Below are positions 1-12,238 of a DNA stretch of 64,000 nucleotides, one piece after another (within the stretch, counting starts at the first letter, position 1; every line of letters starts with the position of its first letter). The stretch comes from Folioceros fuciformis (lineage: Eukaryota; Anthocerotophyta; Anthocerotopsida; Anthocerotales): positions 66,877-130,876 of the forward strand of contig JBNGIO010005973.1 of NCBI GenBank assembly GCA_049999805.1, given 5' to 3'. Both the position numbers and the translations under genes were made by a program. The notes below the pieces were generated by a model. That model was not told the DNA's origin. It did no database searches and saw only the letters and a list, made by a program, of their open reading frames with translations.

Positions 1-1888
1 CCTGGTGTCCAGGCATGTCAGTGCACAACAGACTCGAATTGTGCCTCCCATTCCCGCACGCAAGAAAGCACAACCACAAGCCCACCAAATTCAACCAATC
101 CCGACTTTGCGTGACCAGTTTCCAGCACCAGACCACAATTCTGCGATCTCCGGCTCAATGCTGATTCGAGGCACCACCAATCAGCCCCAACCGCTTCTTT
201 CTTCCTTCCTTTCTTTCTATCTTGCTTGCTTGATGACACCAGCAGTGCCAAGTAGTCCAAGATACTCCTGCAGCCTCCCACCCGATATCCAATCGTGACG
301 ACACACACAAACAGCTGCTCGTCGCCAACCAAAGCCCGTTTCTTGACCAACGCGCTCGCAACATCACCCAACCTGGTCTGCTCCTACTCTTCGAAGATTC
401 TCGTCTAAATCCAATGCTAATCTGCCGCCAACATCAGTTAGAACTAACCACAGTCCGCCCTCCACGCAAGCTACCTACTCGTTTGAATCAATCATCAAAA
501 AAGTTGATGTTTTGATACATTGGCAGTTCCATTAAATATTTTTTGCTATAAAGATCTTGCTAGTGGTGACAGCTTTTGAAAAGTGCCCTGGGCTGTCCGT
601 CTTGTGTTTTGATACATCTAGGTGCATTACTCATATTCAAATATAGTCGGCACTCCCTAAACGAGATTTTTATAAAAGGCATTTTTCTCCTTCTAACCAC
701 ATTGTCTTTGTATTGTGTTGGAAAAAAGATTAAATTTAAATCCTCTAAATAATAATTAGGAATTTTTCAAAACATACTTTCAAGTTGTTAGTTTTTTTTC
801 ATAAATATAAATCTTTATCTTCATTTTTAATCTTTATCTTCATTTTTAATTATCTTCATTAACAATATATATATATATAATAATAAACTTGAGTTATGGC
901 ATAAGTGAGACTAGGTAAATATATGCATATAGAAAAGGTGAAAATGAAATTAGAGATCCCTTATTGAACATGCAAGTTGTTCATGCCTCACGCTGCCTTA
1001 AACACCTATTCCATGAAACTAGAGTTATAGCAACCACTAGTGTTTGTTGAGATGAGTTGTGTGCCTGATTTCCAAGCGTACATGCTTAGTGAGAAAGTAT
1101 AAAGAGCTAGAAAAAATAGCCTAAAGTGAAGAGTAGTAACTAGTGGGGTGTGTATAGCCATACTCTTGTTGTACATGCTCAAGTTGAATAAAGAGCTACA
1201 TATGGAGGAGATAGATCTCCAGAGATGGACTATGAGTCATCCATGGGGACGGCAAGCTCCTTGGAGCCAGGCATGGGATGTTTTTTGCAATGAATGACAT
1301 ATAATACTATGTGAGCAGTTATTCAGAGAAAAGACACTTGAAGTTTTTGTTGTTTCCTATGGGCACACCAAGTTTCTTGTTTCTTATGTTGATCTTTTGT
1401 TTAATTCCCTTGGAAGTTTTTACTAGAGATAGCTACGATGTCTTCCAAGCATCACACTTTGACAAAAGAGCAAAAGACCTATGTGAGTACCATGTTGCCA
1501 ATTTAGGAACCAATTGGTGAGAAGGCAAGTAGCTTGTGATGTTAGTTAAAGGCCCTCGCAATCGGGCTGAGCCATATAAGCATCTTGACAACGAGGCAAG
1601 GAGAGGATGTTATATCCAAGATCTTCAAGAAAGTTAAATCATTTTGGCCCTTCAAGAGCTAATATGCAAGCAATGGAACATCATAGAGTGGCTTGCCCAT
1701 TAGTCAATAAAGCATTGCTTGCTTAGGCTAATGCAATGCAAGAATTAAGCGATATACCATTTTTTGATGATTTTCTTTGTGAAAAAGCTCATTCATTTTG
1801 TAAAAATATTGCTCTAGATGGCAAACTAGAAATAAACTTTTAGTCATGGTTGGATTCTTGAGTGGAAGAAGAGGAATGACTTAGGGTC
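1..1888. other. Gene-poor flank, no supported gene
   Basis: No reading frame here resembles a known protein. From about 480 to 1000 the DNA is AT-rich, with an (AT)n run near 867-880 and a short tandem copy of a tttatcttcattttt-type unit near 815-858. A 69-codon frame at 1311-1520 has a hydrophobic start but no recognisable family. The stretch could be decayed transposon DNA; I see no terminal repeats or transposase/reverse transcriptase motifs to prove it. Confidence 0.5.
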
Positions 1889-1941
1889 AAGCAAGAGTGT
1901 GTGTGGCTCAAGGAGGAGTGTGTGTGGCTCAAGGAGGAGTG

Positions 1942-1951
1942 NNNNNNNNNN
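1942..1951. other. Assembly gap (10 N)
   Basis: Ten N inside the 21-bp minisatellite, probably a collapsed repeat. Confidence 0.95.
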
Positions 1952-2271
1952 GGAGTGTGTGTGGCTCAAGGAGGAGTGTGTGTGGCTCAAGGAGGAGTCT
2001 GTGTGGCTCAAGGAGGAGTCTGTGTGGCTCAAGGAGGAGTCTGTGTGGCTCAAGAAGGTTTGTGTGTGGCTCAAGAAGGAGTCTATGTGGCTCTAGAAAG
2101 ATTTTGTGTGGCTCAAGGAGGAGTCTATGTGGCTTAAGGAGGATTGTGTGTGGCTCAAGAAGGAGCCTGTGCGGCTCAAGGAGGATTTTGTGTGGCTCAA
2201 GGAGGATTTTGTGTGGCTCAAGGAGGAGTCTGTGTGGCTCAAGAAGGATTCTGTGTGGCTCAAGGAGGAGT

Positions 2272-2281
2272 NNNNNNNNNN
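2272..2281. other. Assembly gap (10 N)
   Basis: Second ten-N gap inside the same minisatellite. Confidence 0.95.
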
Positions 2282-2855
2282 GGAGTCTGTGTGGCTCAAG
2301 AAGGATTCTGTGTGGCTCAAGGAGGAGTGTGTGTGGCTCAAGGAGGAGGATTAAGTGGGGATTTGGTGTGTGAGAAGTGTGAGTATTTGAAATTGAGAAG
2401 TGCTAAGGAAGATTGCTGATAGATTGAGTGAAGAAATCAGTAAGAATCGAGTAAGAATCAATGGTGGAGTGTTGCGCCAGGGTGTGGTTGGCCTCAATTT
2501 GCACCTACCACTGCGGTCTGGTTGTAGAATAATAAGGGTGTGGCTTGGTGTGCATGAGAATTAGTCTGCACAGGCCATAGCACCTTCATGGGCGTGGCTA
2601 GAAATCCCACATCCTCTAGGCACCGCGAAGTGCGTGGAGGTGGCGGAATCCACTATTACCGCGGCTGAATCCAACTGCCGTGGTTGTGGAACTCCCTACA
2701 ATGGCAGAGTTAGGGACGGTGGTGGTAAACTTAGGTATGGTGGTGGAGTACGTCGGGACAAGATCTAACAATAGAAAGTCTACAAGTCATAAAATTAGAA
2801 TAACTTAACATGAACCATTCCCTTGGGATTGAATCCTAGGACTATAATGACATAG

Positions 2856-2955
2856 NNNNNNNNNNNNNNNNNNNNNNNNNNNNNNNNNNNNNNNNNNNNN
2901 NNNNNNNNNNNNNNNNNNNNNNNNNNNNNNNNNNNNNNNNNNNNNNNNNNNNNNN
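2856..2955. other. Assembly gap (100 N)
   Basis: A run of 100 N, the usual placeholder for a gap of unknown size. Flanking sequence is non-coding as far as I can tell. Confidence 0.95.
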
Positions 2956-3479
2956 GCCTCATTGTATCCTTTTAACACAGAATTTCACTCCACACCTAAT
3001 GACTACCACGAGCACCTAAAACATCATGGTACGGGAAGAGAAAGGGTCTACTTGCCACTGGAGTTGCTGATGTCGCCTTTTCTACCAATGTTGTTGCTTT
3101 CCTACCAATATTGTTCCTACCAATATTGTTATTCTATATATAGCATTTGCCAACATTCACTGTAGAGCAATGGAAACCCCTTGCCAAAATAACTTGTTGA
3201 CATTATGTCAATGGAATGTCCATAAAAAGATAAGTAGATCTTCGGATCACTCAAGATAGCCACCACAACAACCTTAGTGTACTGTACTATTGTTACCATG
3301 CCTATACGATATTTAACAACTACTTCAGGGTCAACACTCTTCCAAGCTAACACAACACCATTAATTGTAACAACTTTCTCCAATTGAATTATAGTTCTTG
3401 AAGAATTAAGAATAAGAAAGGGTGTCATTGCTCAACCACAATCATGAAAGTTGTATAAGTGGATATTGATGCTTCCAAA

Positions 3480-3705
3480 GGTGATAGTATTTGCTATATT
3501 GGCAAGTGCAACCTCTTCCAAAGACCCTGCTGACCAGGTGCTTGCTATTGGTGCCTCCGCTCCTCATCCCACATTGAAGGTGATAGACCCTGCTGACCAG
3601 GTGCTTGCTATTGGTCCTCCGCTTCTCATCCCACGTTGAAGGTGATAGCGATTGCTATGCTTGCATGTACTACCTCTTCCAAAGACCTTGCCGACCAAGT
3701 GCTTT
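3480..3705. repeat. 63-bp imperfect tandem repeat
   Basis: A segment beginning gaccctgctgaccaggtgctt occurs at 3523 and 3586 (period 63) and again in decayed form near 3682. Adjacent ggtgatag...ttgctat and acctcttccaaagacc blocks repeat too. No gene is supported here. Confidence 0.75.
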
Positions 3706-5919
3706 CCACCAAACCGTAGAAATACTTAGTCTTGTAGCTGCAACCTGCAACCATTACCAACACTATGAAAGAACACGAACACTATGAAAGAACACGCAGG
3801 CCGAGCAATGGCTGGACGTTGGCCGGGCTGGTTTTCAGCCGTTTCAAGCAACTTCTGATATTGTTTGTGTGTTAGCTCCAGTTTTATGGCGGCTGCACTG
3901 GGAGACGCGTCTCATGATTCTGTGTGAACCAGGTACCCAAGAATCACAAACCGTCCTTCCCATGTTAGGAATCCGATGAAACAGGTCCAAACGACTCAAA
4001 CCGAGCCGCTCGCTCGGACGGTTTATGCCTTCGCTCGATGGACCAGGTTGTTGGAAGCCGTGGGTCTCCCCATCTGTAACACTCGTCGTAGAGATAGAAC
4101 GGACAAAGGTGACTGAGCACACACATGCTACCACCATCTCTTCCCGGGCATCGATCTGGCGTGCTACAGAAATCTGGACTGATTCCCATCGCGTCTCAAA
4201 GCATTCGCTGTGTTCGGTGTGGATCGTATGACTGTTAGATCTAGACCACTTCAAGACGTACAGTCTGTGTTCCATTTCTCAACGTCCCGTGCATCGTCTT
4301 CCTCCTTGACAGAATCAGAACGAACATCACCATCGATCAACATGACCTCCACGATCATCACTCTCCTTGCTCCCTGACATAGCCTGGATAACCACGTTCA
4401 GACCCTTCGTCCTTGGAACAAATCCAATTGCAACAACACCAACACACGAAGTCTGAGCAAACAAAGCTGTCACGAACTGGCATCTCAACTCGACCTCCCT
4501 TGCGCCTGACTTCCTTGAGGAGCGCCGCTTCCACCATTCTCAGACCTGGCGCCAATCTCGGTTTCTGTGCAACAAGCCCCCGACCACATTCCCGCTAACC
4601 AGAAGGTGCTCTTGGGGACAGATTCTTAAGATTTCGATTAGTTAAAGTTCCTAATTTCTAACCTGGATCATTCATTAATGACTTATAATTCAGAGCTGGA
4701 GAGAGTATGGATATGGTCGAGCCGGTATGTCCTATCTCTGGCCTCATCACTGCGTGTACAGAGAGAAATCCAATACATAATCACAAAAGTGCGATCATGA
4801 ATTAGCGGTAGAACGGTCAGTCCATTCCGTTAACCGGTTGCCGGAAGACGGGAAGCTCGTTGCGGGGAGTGGCGACTGCACCAGAACGACCGACGCTCAT
4901 GACGGGAACCGGTGGACACGTGTGCGTGGACGCAAGTGCGGGAAGAAGGTATTGCAACAATGATTGCCAGCGCCAGGAGTCGTGGAGTCGTAGCGTCGTC
5001 ACGTCCTGGCCTGACGGGGCCGGAGTCCCCGCCGGACCATGGTTGGACGACACTATGCACTGCGGTTTGAAATGCCCAGGAGTCCCAGGACGGAGAGAAA
5101 TACTTATGAGAGTGCGGATCAAGTGCGGGTGGAGTCCGTCATTGGTCATTGGCTGTCGCGCCAGTGCAGAGTACGTATGCTAGTGCATACATGTACAGTA
5201 GTCGATAATCCCAGCTGGTAACGGGTTCGCATTGCTGCATCCGGGGGCTTTGGATTCCAGGAGATCCGGAGGGGCCAAGTCCGTGTCTTCGACTAGGAGG
5301 AGCAAAAGGCTGGAGAGCGCGGACGAGCAGGTTCATGAACTGATGTGGGAATGGGAGAATCCCGGTGGGTCTGGGTCTGGGTCTGGGTCTAGGTCGGCGT
5401 TTGGTTGGTGGATTGGGGTCTGGGTACGTTCGCCACTTCTTGTTTTCGCACTCGTCTGGGCACGGGTGGCCGCTTTTGATGCTGCTGCGTCCAGGCGGTC
5501 TCTCTCTAGAAAGTGGGGATGAATGAATGTCTTGGTACTGTTTTGTATGTATGTACGAGGAGCAGGTGTGGCTGGACCCCGAGCACCTCCCCTGGCTCTC
5601 TCTCTACTCTTAAAGCCCGGTCGTGACAACCTCGGGGTCTGGACTGGATGTGACACAAAGAGTGCGCGCGTCCCTGCTGATCCTTCCAACGTGCCGGGGA
5701 GTCGTTGGCGCCAGGAGATGGGAGGGTGCGTCGTCGCCGTCTGAGAGCTGGGTGGATTAGGTGCATCTGCGGCTTGCCTGCATTGGGCGTCGCCTTTCTT
5801 GGCGCCTTTCTTGTTCTGCAGCCTCCCATTGTTGTGCGTTTGCGGCCAGATGCAGTTCTGTTCTGTTCTGTCGGGAGGGAGTGGGGTGTGATCGATCCGT
5901 TTGTCTTGTAAGGCGTTGT
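3706..5919. other. No supported gene
   Basis: Frames of up to 160 codons exist on both strands (for example - strand 3844-4275 and 5506-5988), but none has a recognisable domain and opposing frames overlap freely. A short (gggtct)4 run lies at about 5366-5391. From about 5200 the composition turns GC-rich, as in the DNA ahead of the other genes here. Confidence 0.5.
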
Positions 5920-6025
5920 GGGCGGTAGCTTCGTGGGCGATAGCGTTTGCGGGCGGTAGGATTTGGTGGGTGATAATGTTTTGGGCAATAGGATTTGGTG
6001 GGTGATAAATGTTGTGGGCGATGGT
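5920..6025. repeat. 32-bp degenerate tandem repeat upstream of the subtilase gene
   Basis: Units beginning gggcggtag / gggcaatagg / gggcgatgg start at 5920, 5951, 5983 and 6016. The two middle copies share ggatttggtgggtgataa. The array lies about 400 bp upstream of the subtilase start codon. Confidence 0.7.
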
Positions 6026-6403
6026 TCTAGTGCCTGCTCTTGTGTTTGTGCCGGGTCGTGAGATTCATCGCATTGCTGATGGGTGGTTTGGGGCGTGCTT
6101 TTCTCGGTAGGGGAATTACTGCTGCTGGAAAGGTTTATGTAGGTTGGGTCTTGTTTCCTGTCGTGTTGCGTTCTGTCGTTGAGCCTGCTGTCTGCATTGC
6201 AACCTTCTGCTTGCCACTTGCAGCTGGCAGCTGGGAAACCAGCTGCTAGGAGGGATTCTGCTGCCAGTCTTGGGAACTGAAAGCTGTGTTACCTGCGTCT
6301 GTGCTTTGCAGTTGCACTGACGCGTCTGGAAGTGGTTTGCTTGGGCAGGTTGGGGGAGAAGCTGGTTCCAGAGAAGCACCGAGAGCGAAGGACTGAACCA
6401 AAG

Positions 6404-8886
6404 ATGGCTCCAGCAGTGGCCTTCCTCTCCGTGTGCCTCCTGCTGGCAGGCCTGGCATCCGCATTTGGAGATGCCGATGGTGCCAAGACGTACATCATCC
6501 ACATGGCCAAGGACCACAAGCCGTCCTTGTTTCTCACCCACGATCACTGGTACCTCAACACTCTGGCGTCCATCAAGGGCAACGTGCTGCGACAGCGCGA
6601 GGAGGCAGAGGAGCTGGAATCTGACCCCTTGGTCCACGTCTACGACACCGTGTTCCATGGCTTCGCAGCCAAGCTCACGGATGCCCAAGTCCAGCGGCTT
6701 CAGGAAGTCCACGGCTTCCTGGCCATGTTCCCGGACACGGTGAAGCAGCTGCACACAACCCACACCCCGGAATTCCTGCAGCTGAACGCGTCTTGGGGGC
6801 TGTGGCCGGAGGCAGACTACGGCGAGGATGTGATCATCGGAGTGCTGGACACTGGGATCTGGCCTGAGAGCCAGTCCTTCTCGGACCACAAGATGGGTCC
6901 GATCCCTGCTCGCTGGAAGGGCACCTGTGTGTCGGGCACCGACTTCGATGCCAGCATCTGCAACAGGAAACTCATCGGTGCCACTTACTACGTGCGAGGC
7001 TACGAGGCATCGAGGGGCCCTGTGAATGAGACCCTGGAGTACCGATCTCCCAGGGACAGCGAGGGTCATGGCACTCACACATCCTCGACTGCAGGTGGAA
7101 GGTATGTGTACAAGGCAAGCCTGCTGGGCTATGCTCCGGGAACTGCCAGGGGCATGGCTCCCAAGGCCAGGGTGGCCATGTACAAGGTGTGCTGGGAGAC
7201 TGGATGCTACGACTCCGATATCCTGGCTGCATTCGACCAGGCTGTGGAGGATGGGGTGGACATCATCTCTCTGTCTGTCGGCGGGGCAGTGGTGCCATAC
7301 TACCTGGACTCCATCGCCATCGGATCCTTCGGAGCTATCAAGAAGGGAGTTGTGGTGTCGTGCTCTGCAGGGAACAGTGGGCCGGGACCTCTGACTGTGG
7401 CCAACATCGCCCCCTGGGTTATCACAGTCGGAGCTAGCACTGTGGATCGTGATTTCCCTGCCTTGGCCAAGCTCGGGAATGGGGTGTCCTACAAGGGAGA
7501 ATCTCTTTCGAGTGGAGTGGCTCTGTCCAATGACGCAGAGTACGATCTGGTGTACTCTGGGGATGTTGGGTTTGGTTCGGGAAACTCGTATTCTGCCAGT
7601 CTCTGCATGGCAGGGACGCTGGACCCGGCGAAGGTGAAGGGGAAGGTGGTGTTCTGTGATCGTGGAACCAATGCCAGAGTTGAGAAGGGTTGGACCGTGA
7701 GCAATGCTGGTGGTGTAGGCTTGATTCTGGCAAACCAGGAGGTTGACGGTGAAGGTATTATCGCTGATGCTCACATCCTGCCTGCTGTTGCTCTGGGCCA
7801 CAATGCTGGTGCCCTTATCAAGAGCTACATCTCTTCCACCAAGAACCCCAAGGCCACTATCACCTCCGGTGGGACTGTGTTGGGATACTCCCCAGCCCCC
7901 GTGGTTGCATCCTTCTCTTCCCGAGGACCCAATTCCCTGACCCCTCAGATCTTGAAGCCTGATGTGACTGGGCCTGGAGTGAACATCCTTGCTGCGTGGA
8001 CTGGTGCTACAGGACCTACCGGAATCACTTCCGATCCCCGTCAGGTATGGCTCGCCCTCTTCACGCAAGCCGCTTCTTGCTGCATTGCCGTGCCGGCTCT
8101 CGCTTTTATCATGCCATCTGTTGTCCCCTTCCTGCAGTGCTGTTTTCTGATCATCTGAGGCGGTGTCCTGTGTTGCAGGTGAAGTTCAACATCATCTCTG
8201 GGACATCGATGTCATGCCCGCACATCAGTGGCCTGGCTGCCCTGATCAAAGCTGCGCATCCTGACTGGACCCCATCTGCCATCAAGTCTGCCCTCATGAC
8301 CACAGCACATGTGACCGACAACCGCAACTCTCTCATCACCGACGAGGCAACCGGAGAAGCTTCAGACCCCTTCGGCTATGGTGCCGGCCACGTGGACCCT
8401 CAGAAGGCTCTGAACCCAGGTCTGGTGTATGATCTGGAAGAGGAAGACTACGTCCACTTCCTGTGCGCCCTGAACTACTCTGCCAGGTCCCTGCAGATCG
8501 TGACACAGGACCCCACTGTGTCTTGCCCAGACACAGTCCTCACCTTGGCAGACTTCAACTACCCTTCCTTCTCGGCAGTCTTCGATGAGAGCACCACCAA
8601 AGTCCTGGAAACCAAGTTTCACAGGACGGTCACCAATGTGGGCACGGCTTCATCCACCTACGTGGTCACCACCAAGGCACCGGGAGACATCAAGCTCACA
8701 GTCAACCCCGAGAAACTCGTCTTTACCGAACTCAACGAGAAGCAGAGCTTCACGGTCACAGTTGCAGCTGAATACGAGGACCTTTCCCCGGGTCAGTCGG
8801 ACACGGTGTTCGCACACATCTCCTGGACTGACGGCACCCATGTCGTCCGTAGCCCAGTTGGGATTACCAGGCAAGAACATTTCTGA
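6404..8886 (+). CDS. Subtilisin-like serine protease (SBT1-type subtilase)
   Basis: A secreted plant subtilase of about 782 residues in two exons, 6404-8044 and 8179-8886, split by a 134-bp GT-AG intron. The start at 6404 gives a clean signal peptide (about 22 residues, a hydrophobic LLLAGLASA-type stretch). An inhibitor I9 prodomain follows (from TYIIHMAKDHKP), then the S8 catalytic domain. Catalytic residues are Asp149 (in GVLDTGIWPE), His222 (in GHGTHTSS), the oxyanion Asn324 (in SAGNSGP) and Ser557 (in GTSMSCPH, the first codons of exon 2). A PA insert lies between His and Ser, and a fibronectin-like C-terminal domain ends near SPVGITRQ. Length and order match the family. Plants use such enzymes in the apoplast for peptide processing and protein turnover; the substrate cannot be read from sequence. 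Confidence 0.95.
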
Positions 8887-10753
8887 CTCTCTCTCCGCTC
8901 TTCTGAGGTATCCTTGCTTGCTGCTGCAGCGATTTCCAGGCTTGCGTAGAAAGCAAGCCTGCTCATTACCTTTAGGGTCCAGAACAGTCCACCTCGCTGA
9001 CTGGCAGGAAGACCAAAGGCTGAGCTATGCTCAGCAGCCCTGCCTTGCTCTGCCCTGGCCTGTCTCATAATCCCGTGAACATTCTTGGAGGGAAGGACGG
9101 GAAGCATTTCTCGGTGATACATGAGGTGGAGAGTAGTTCCTCTCACCTACTTGATGCTAAACTGGGAATCAACCCAAAGAAGCTGGAAGCTGGTAGATCA
9201 TTAATTCCAGGACATGGGTGTCACCGGCCTGCAGAAGGACGACTGTCCTTCGTGGTTGATTGCTGTTAGCACAGTGAGGACTGCGAAAGGTAAGAAACCT
9301 GACTCCCGATAAGGGCAGCAAACTAGAGTGCCTCGAGTTGATCCTGGGTTCTGACTTTGCCTTGGACCTACCATCAGATGTGACAGATCGACAATGCACA
9401 GTCTGAAAACACAGCTAGCTTCAGTTCCTGTCTGTCATTGGCATTTCGTGTTCTTTGCTTTCCATTTTGTGATGGTTGGTAGGTAGGTAGGCAGGTAGGT
9501 AGGTTTTGTTCAGAAAGTACAGCTTGTGTGTCTTGCCTTCGCTGATCCATCCCTCCATGTGCCTTTCTGATCCTTCACATCTTGCTTCGTGTTTGCTCTT
9601 TCTTGTTCTCCTTTTTCCTCCGTTTTTCCCCTCCTGCTGGACAGTGCTAACGTTGTCAGTGTTGATTGCTGGGTGTAGATCATGGCCTCGTAAGAGACAT
9701 TTTTCTGCTTAAACTATCAATCGAGTCTGGTCGGGTGGGGGTTCCATTCTCTTCTGCTGTGCCAGACTGGCGGCCGTCTGTTCTGCAGCAGCAGAGACTC
9801 ATCGCTGACCTGATCAGCCAGAAGCAAGGCCCTCTGTATGTAAAGCTTCGGATGGGCGTTGCTTCCCTGCTTGTCTCAAGGCTTTTTCTCTTTCCTCCTT
9901 TTTGTTTCGTCCTTTCGTATTAAGTTATCACACCTCTGCCCATCTCACATTGGGCTGTTGTATCTATTCCCTCTGCTCTAGAAGAACGGAAGGGCACATA
10001 ATCCAGGATCGTTCTTCCTTGTCAGATTCGGCTCTTGCGCTTGTGTCTGTCTGTTTTCCTGTTTATGCTCTGTTCCAATGCTTCTTCCTCCTCTTCCTCG
10101 CTGGCGTCCCGCAATTGGGTTCCCTCAACAGCCGCCTGCTGAAACGAGACCAGGCTGCTGGTTCACACGAGGTTACTACCGGTGGGACCGCATTAAGTGG
10201 CTTCATTTGTGCAGTCTTCGGATATGGATATCACCAACCCCGGGTTCGAACCCAGGCCACGCGCCGGAGCCTTCGCAAGGTCCTTCCTGAAAAAATCCTC
10301 CACCTGGTTCTGCCAGCCGGCGAAACCTGCGCATACGGGCACCCTTCTTATAGCTTCAGTTCTCTCATTTGCGTTGCGCGCGTCCTGCTTCTTCTAAGCA
10401 GCTCGATCATTTGGTTCTTTCACTGACTGATCATTCGGTTTCACTGAGTCGCCGTGACGAGACGAGCTTCCCGGGTGGTGAGATTCTACTGGGATTGTTG
10501 ACGCTGGTGCTGTTTTTGTCAGTTTCAAGCAGGTTGTTGTTGACGTGTGAGATGTGTTGGTTGTTCATCCGTGGTTTGGATGGTTTGATGATGTCTTGTG
10601 GGAGATTCTGATGCTGCGGACACGGCGGATGTATGTAAGCTCTCTGTTTGGTCGCATTCATGTTGGAGCTGGAGGCGAGGGTTCGGCTAACTGTTTTGTG
10701 TTGGATGTGTTCAGTGGAGATTTTCTCTGGAAGCTCAGTAGAGGAGCGAAGCC
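8887..10753. other. Intergenic/UTR stretch between subtilase and 6PGDH
   Basis: No coding gene is supported. A short (gtag)n-type run lies at about 9478-9503. The T-rich DNA before 10754 could hold a leader with an intron for the downstream dehydrogenase, but no splice pair can be proven. A box-B-like palindrome at 10240-10255 was examined as tRNA and rejected. Confidence 0.5.
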
Positions 10754-12238
10754 ATGGCTGTGGACGCTGCGACCCTGTCCCGTATAGGGCTGGCTGGGCT
10801 GGCCGTGATGGGGCAGAATCTGGCCCTGAATATCGCGGAGAAAGGGTTCCCGATATCTGTGTACAACCGTAGCAGCAGCAAGGTGGATGAGACTGTGGAG
10901 CGGGCGAAGCAGGAGGGAAACCTGCCTCTCCGGGGTTACTACACTCCCAAGGATTTCGTGCTGTCCATTCAAAAGCCTCGGTCTGTGATCATTCTGGTGA
11001 AGGCTGGAGCTCCGGTGGACCAGACGATCGAGACTCTGTCCGAGTTCTTGGAGCCCGGGGACTGCATTGTGGATGGTGGGAATGAGTGGTACGAGAACAC
11101 GGAACGGCGGGCCAAGCAGGTGGCAGAGAAGGGGCTGCTGTACCTGGGGATGGGGGTGTCTGGAGGTGAGGAGGGAGCCCGGAATGGCCCGTCTCTGATG
11201 CCTGGAGGCACTCCTGAGGCTTATCATTACATCGAGGATATTGTGAAGAAGGTGGCTGCCCAGGTTGACGACGGCCCGTGTGTGACATACGTTGGGAAGG
11301 GAGGATCTGGGAATTTTGTGAAGATGGTGCACAATGGGATTGAGTATGGGGACATGCAGCTCATCTCGGAAGCTTATGATGTGCTGAAGTCTGTCGGAGG
11401 GTTGACCAACGCGGAGCTGCACTCGGCCTTCAGCGAGTGGAATAAGGGAGAGTTGGAGAGTTTTTTGGTGGAGATTACTGCGGATATCTTTTCCGTGAAG
11501 GATGATAAGGGAGATGGGGAGCTGGTGGATAAGATTCTTGACAAGACGGGTATGAAGGGGACCGGGAAGTGGACTGTGCAGCAGGCTGCCGAGTTGTCCA
11601 TCGCTGCCCCGACCATTGCTGCCTCCCTGGATTCTCGGTTTCTGAGCGGGTTGAAGGAGGAGAGGGAGGCTGCCGCTGCGATCTTCAAGGAGGTTGGTGT
11701 TGGTGATATTCTGGGTTCCAAGAATGTGGACAAGACGCAGCTGGTCGACGATGTGAGGAAGGCCCTGTACGCCTCCAAGATCTGCAGCTATGCCCAAGGC
11801 ATGAACCTGATTCGTGCCAAGAGCATTGAGCAAGGGTGGGACCTGAACTTGGGCGAGCTAGCTCGTATCTGGAAGGGTGGTTGCATCATCCGTGCCATCT
11901 TCCTCGACAGGATCAAGCAGGCCTACGACCGCAACGCCAAGCTGGCATCCCTTCTGGTGGACCCTGAGTTCGCGAAGGAGATGGTGGACAGACAGGCCGC
12001 ATGGAGACGAGTGGTGAGCTTGGCCATCAGCGTTGGTGTGAGCACTCCAGGTATGAGCGCCAGTCTTGCCTACTTCGACACGTACCGCAGGGCACGGCTC
12101 CCTGCCAACCTCGTGCAGGCCCAGCGAGATTACTTCGGTGCCCACACCTATGAGCGGGTTGATGCCGAAGGTGCGTTCCACACAGAGTGGTTCAAGATTG
12201 CCAAAGGAGCCAAAGTCCCCACCGGTGCCCGTGTATAA
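10754..12238 (+). CDS. PGD: 6-phosphogluconate dehydrogenase (decarboxylating)
   Basis: A single-exon gene of 494 residues. It catalyses NADP-dependent oxidative decarboxylation of 6-phosphogluconate to ribulose 5-phosphate in the oxidative pentose phosphate pathway. The N-terminal Rossmann motif reads GLAVMGQNLALN and is followed by an NRSSSK segment, where NADP specificity is set. The substrate/catalytic block FVKMVHNGIEYGDMQL carries Lys190 and Glu197. The protein ends in AKVPTGARV, with no SKI-type peroxisomal signal and no evident transit peptide, so a cytosolic isoform is most likely. Plant 6PGDH genes are typically intronless in the coding region, which fits. The start context is gccATGG. 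Confidence 0.97.
   Translation: MAVDAATLSRIGLAGLAVMGQNLALNIAEKGFPISVYNRSSSKVDETVERAKQEGNLPLRGYYTPKDFVLSIQKPRSVIILVKAGAPVDQTIETLSEFLEPGDCIVDGGNEWYENTERRAKQVAEKGLLYLGMGVSGGEEGARNGPSLMPGGTPEAYHYIEDIVKKVAAQVDDGPCVTYVGKGGSGNFVKMVHNGIEYGDMQLISEAYDVLKSVGGLTNAELHSAFSEWNKGELESFLVEITADIFSVKDDKGDGELVDKILDKTGMKGTGKWTVQQAAELSIAAPTIAASLDSRFLSGLKEEREAAAAIFKEVGVGDILGSKNVDKTQLVDDVRKALYASKICSYAQGMNLIRAKSIEQGWDLNLGELARIWKGGCIIRAIFLDRIKQAYDRNAKLASLLVDPEFAKEMVDRQAAWRRVVSLAISVGVSTPGMSASLAYFDTYRRARLPANLVQAQRDYFGAHTYERVDAEGAFHTEWFKIAKGAKVPTGARV

Larger units (their letters stand above)
1889..2352. repeat. 21-bp minisatellite (about 20 copies, two internal gaps)
   Basis: Head-to-tail copies of a 21-bp unit of the form gtgtgtggctcaaggaggagt, varying mainly at ggagg/gaagg and agtgt/agtct. 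Two 10-N gaps (1942-1951 and 2272-2281) lie inside it, so the true copy number is unknown. Because 21 is a multiple of three and the unit lacks stops, all + frames and some - frames stay open and encode 7-residue repeats. These frames are a product of the repeat and are not called as genes. Confidence 0.95.

Noticed and set aside
1889-2352. CRISPR-like array
   Set aside because: Units are contiguous with no unique spacers, and this is plant nuclear DNA.
1897-2419. Cys/Ser/Arg- or Gly-rich repeat proteins on both strands
   Set aside because: Frames are open only because the DNA repeat unit is 21 bp without stops; they also read through N gaps.
3129-3428. Retrotransposon protein fragment on the - strand (99 codons)
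   Set aside because: No reverse transcriptase, integrase or gag motif could be recognised and there are no LTRs nearby.
5366-5391. (gggtct)4 as telomere-like repeat
   Set aside because: Too short and not the plant TTTAGGG unit.
6116-8068. 650-codon open frame on the strand opposite the subtilase gene
   Set aside because: It mirrors the GC-rich subtilase exon, has no domain of its own and runs across the subtilase 5' region. It is an antisense shadow.
8045-8158. Read-through of the subtilase intron as a longer first exon
   Set aside because: The frame does stay open to a stop at 8156-8158, but that would remove the catalytic serine. The GT-AG splice restores GTSMSCPH.
10200-10262. tRNA-like gggttcgaaccc (box B)
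   Set aside because: The palindrome gives a T-loop look on both strands, but each T stem has a mismatch and no A box, acceptor stem or anticodon arm lies at the right distance.
10658-11833. 391-codon antisense frame inside the 6PGDH gene
   Set aside because: Shadow of a conserved coding exon; no recognisable domain.
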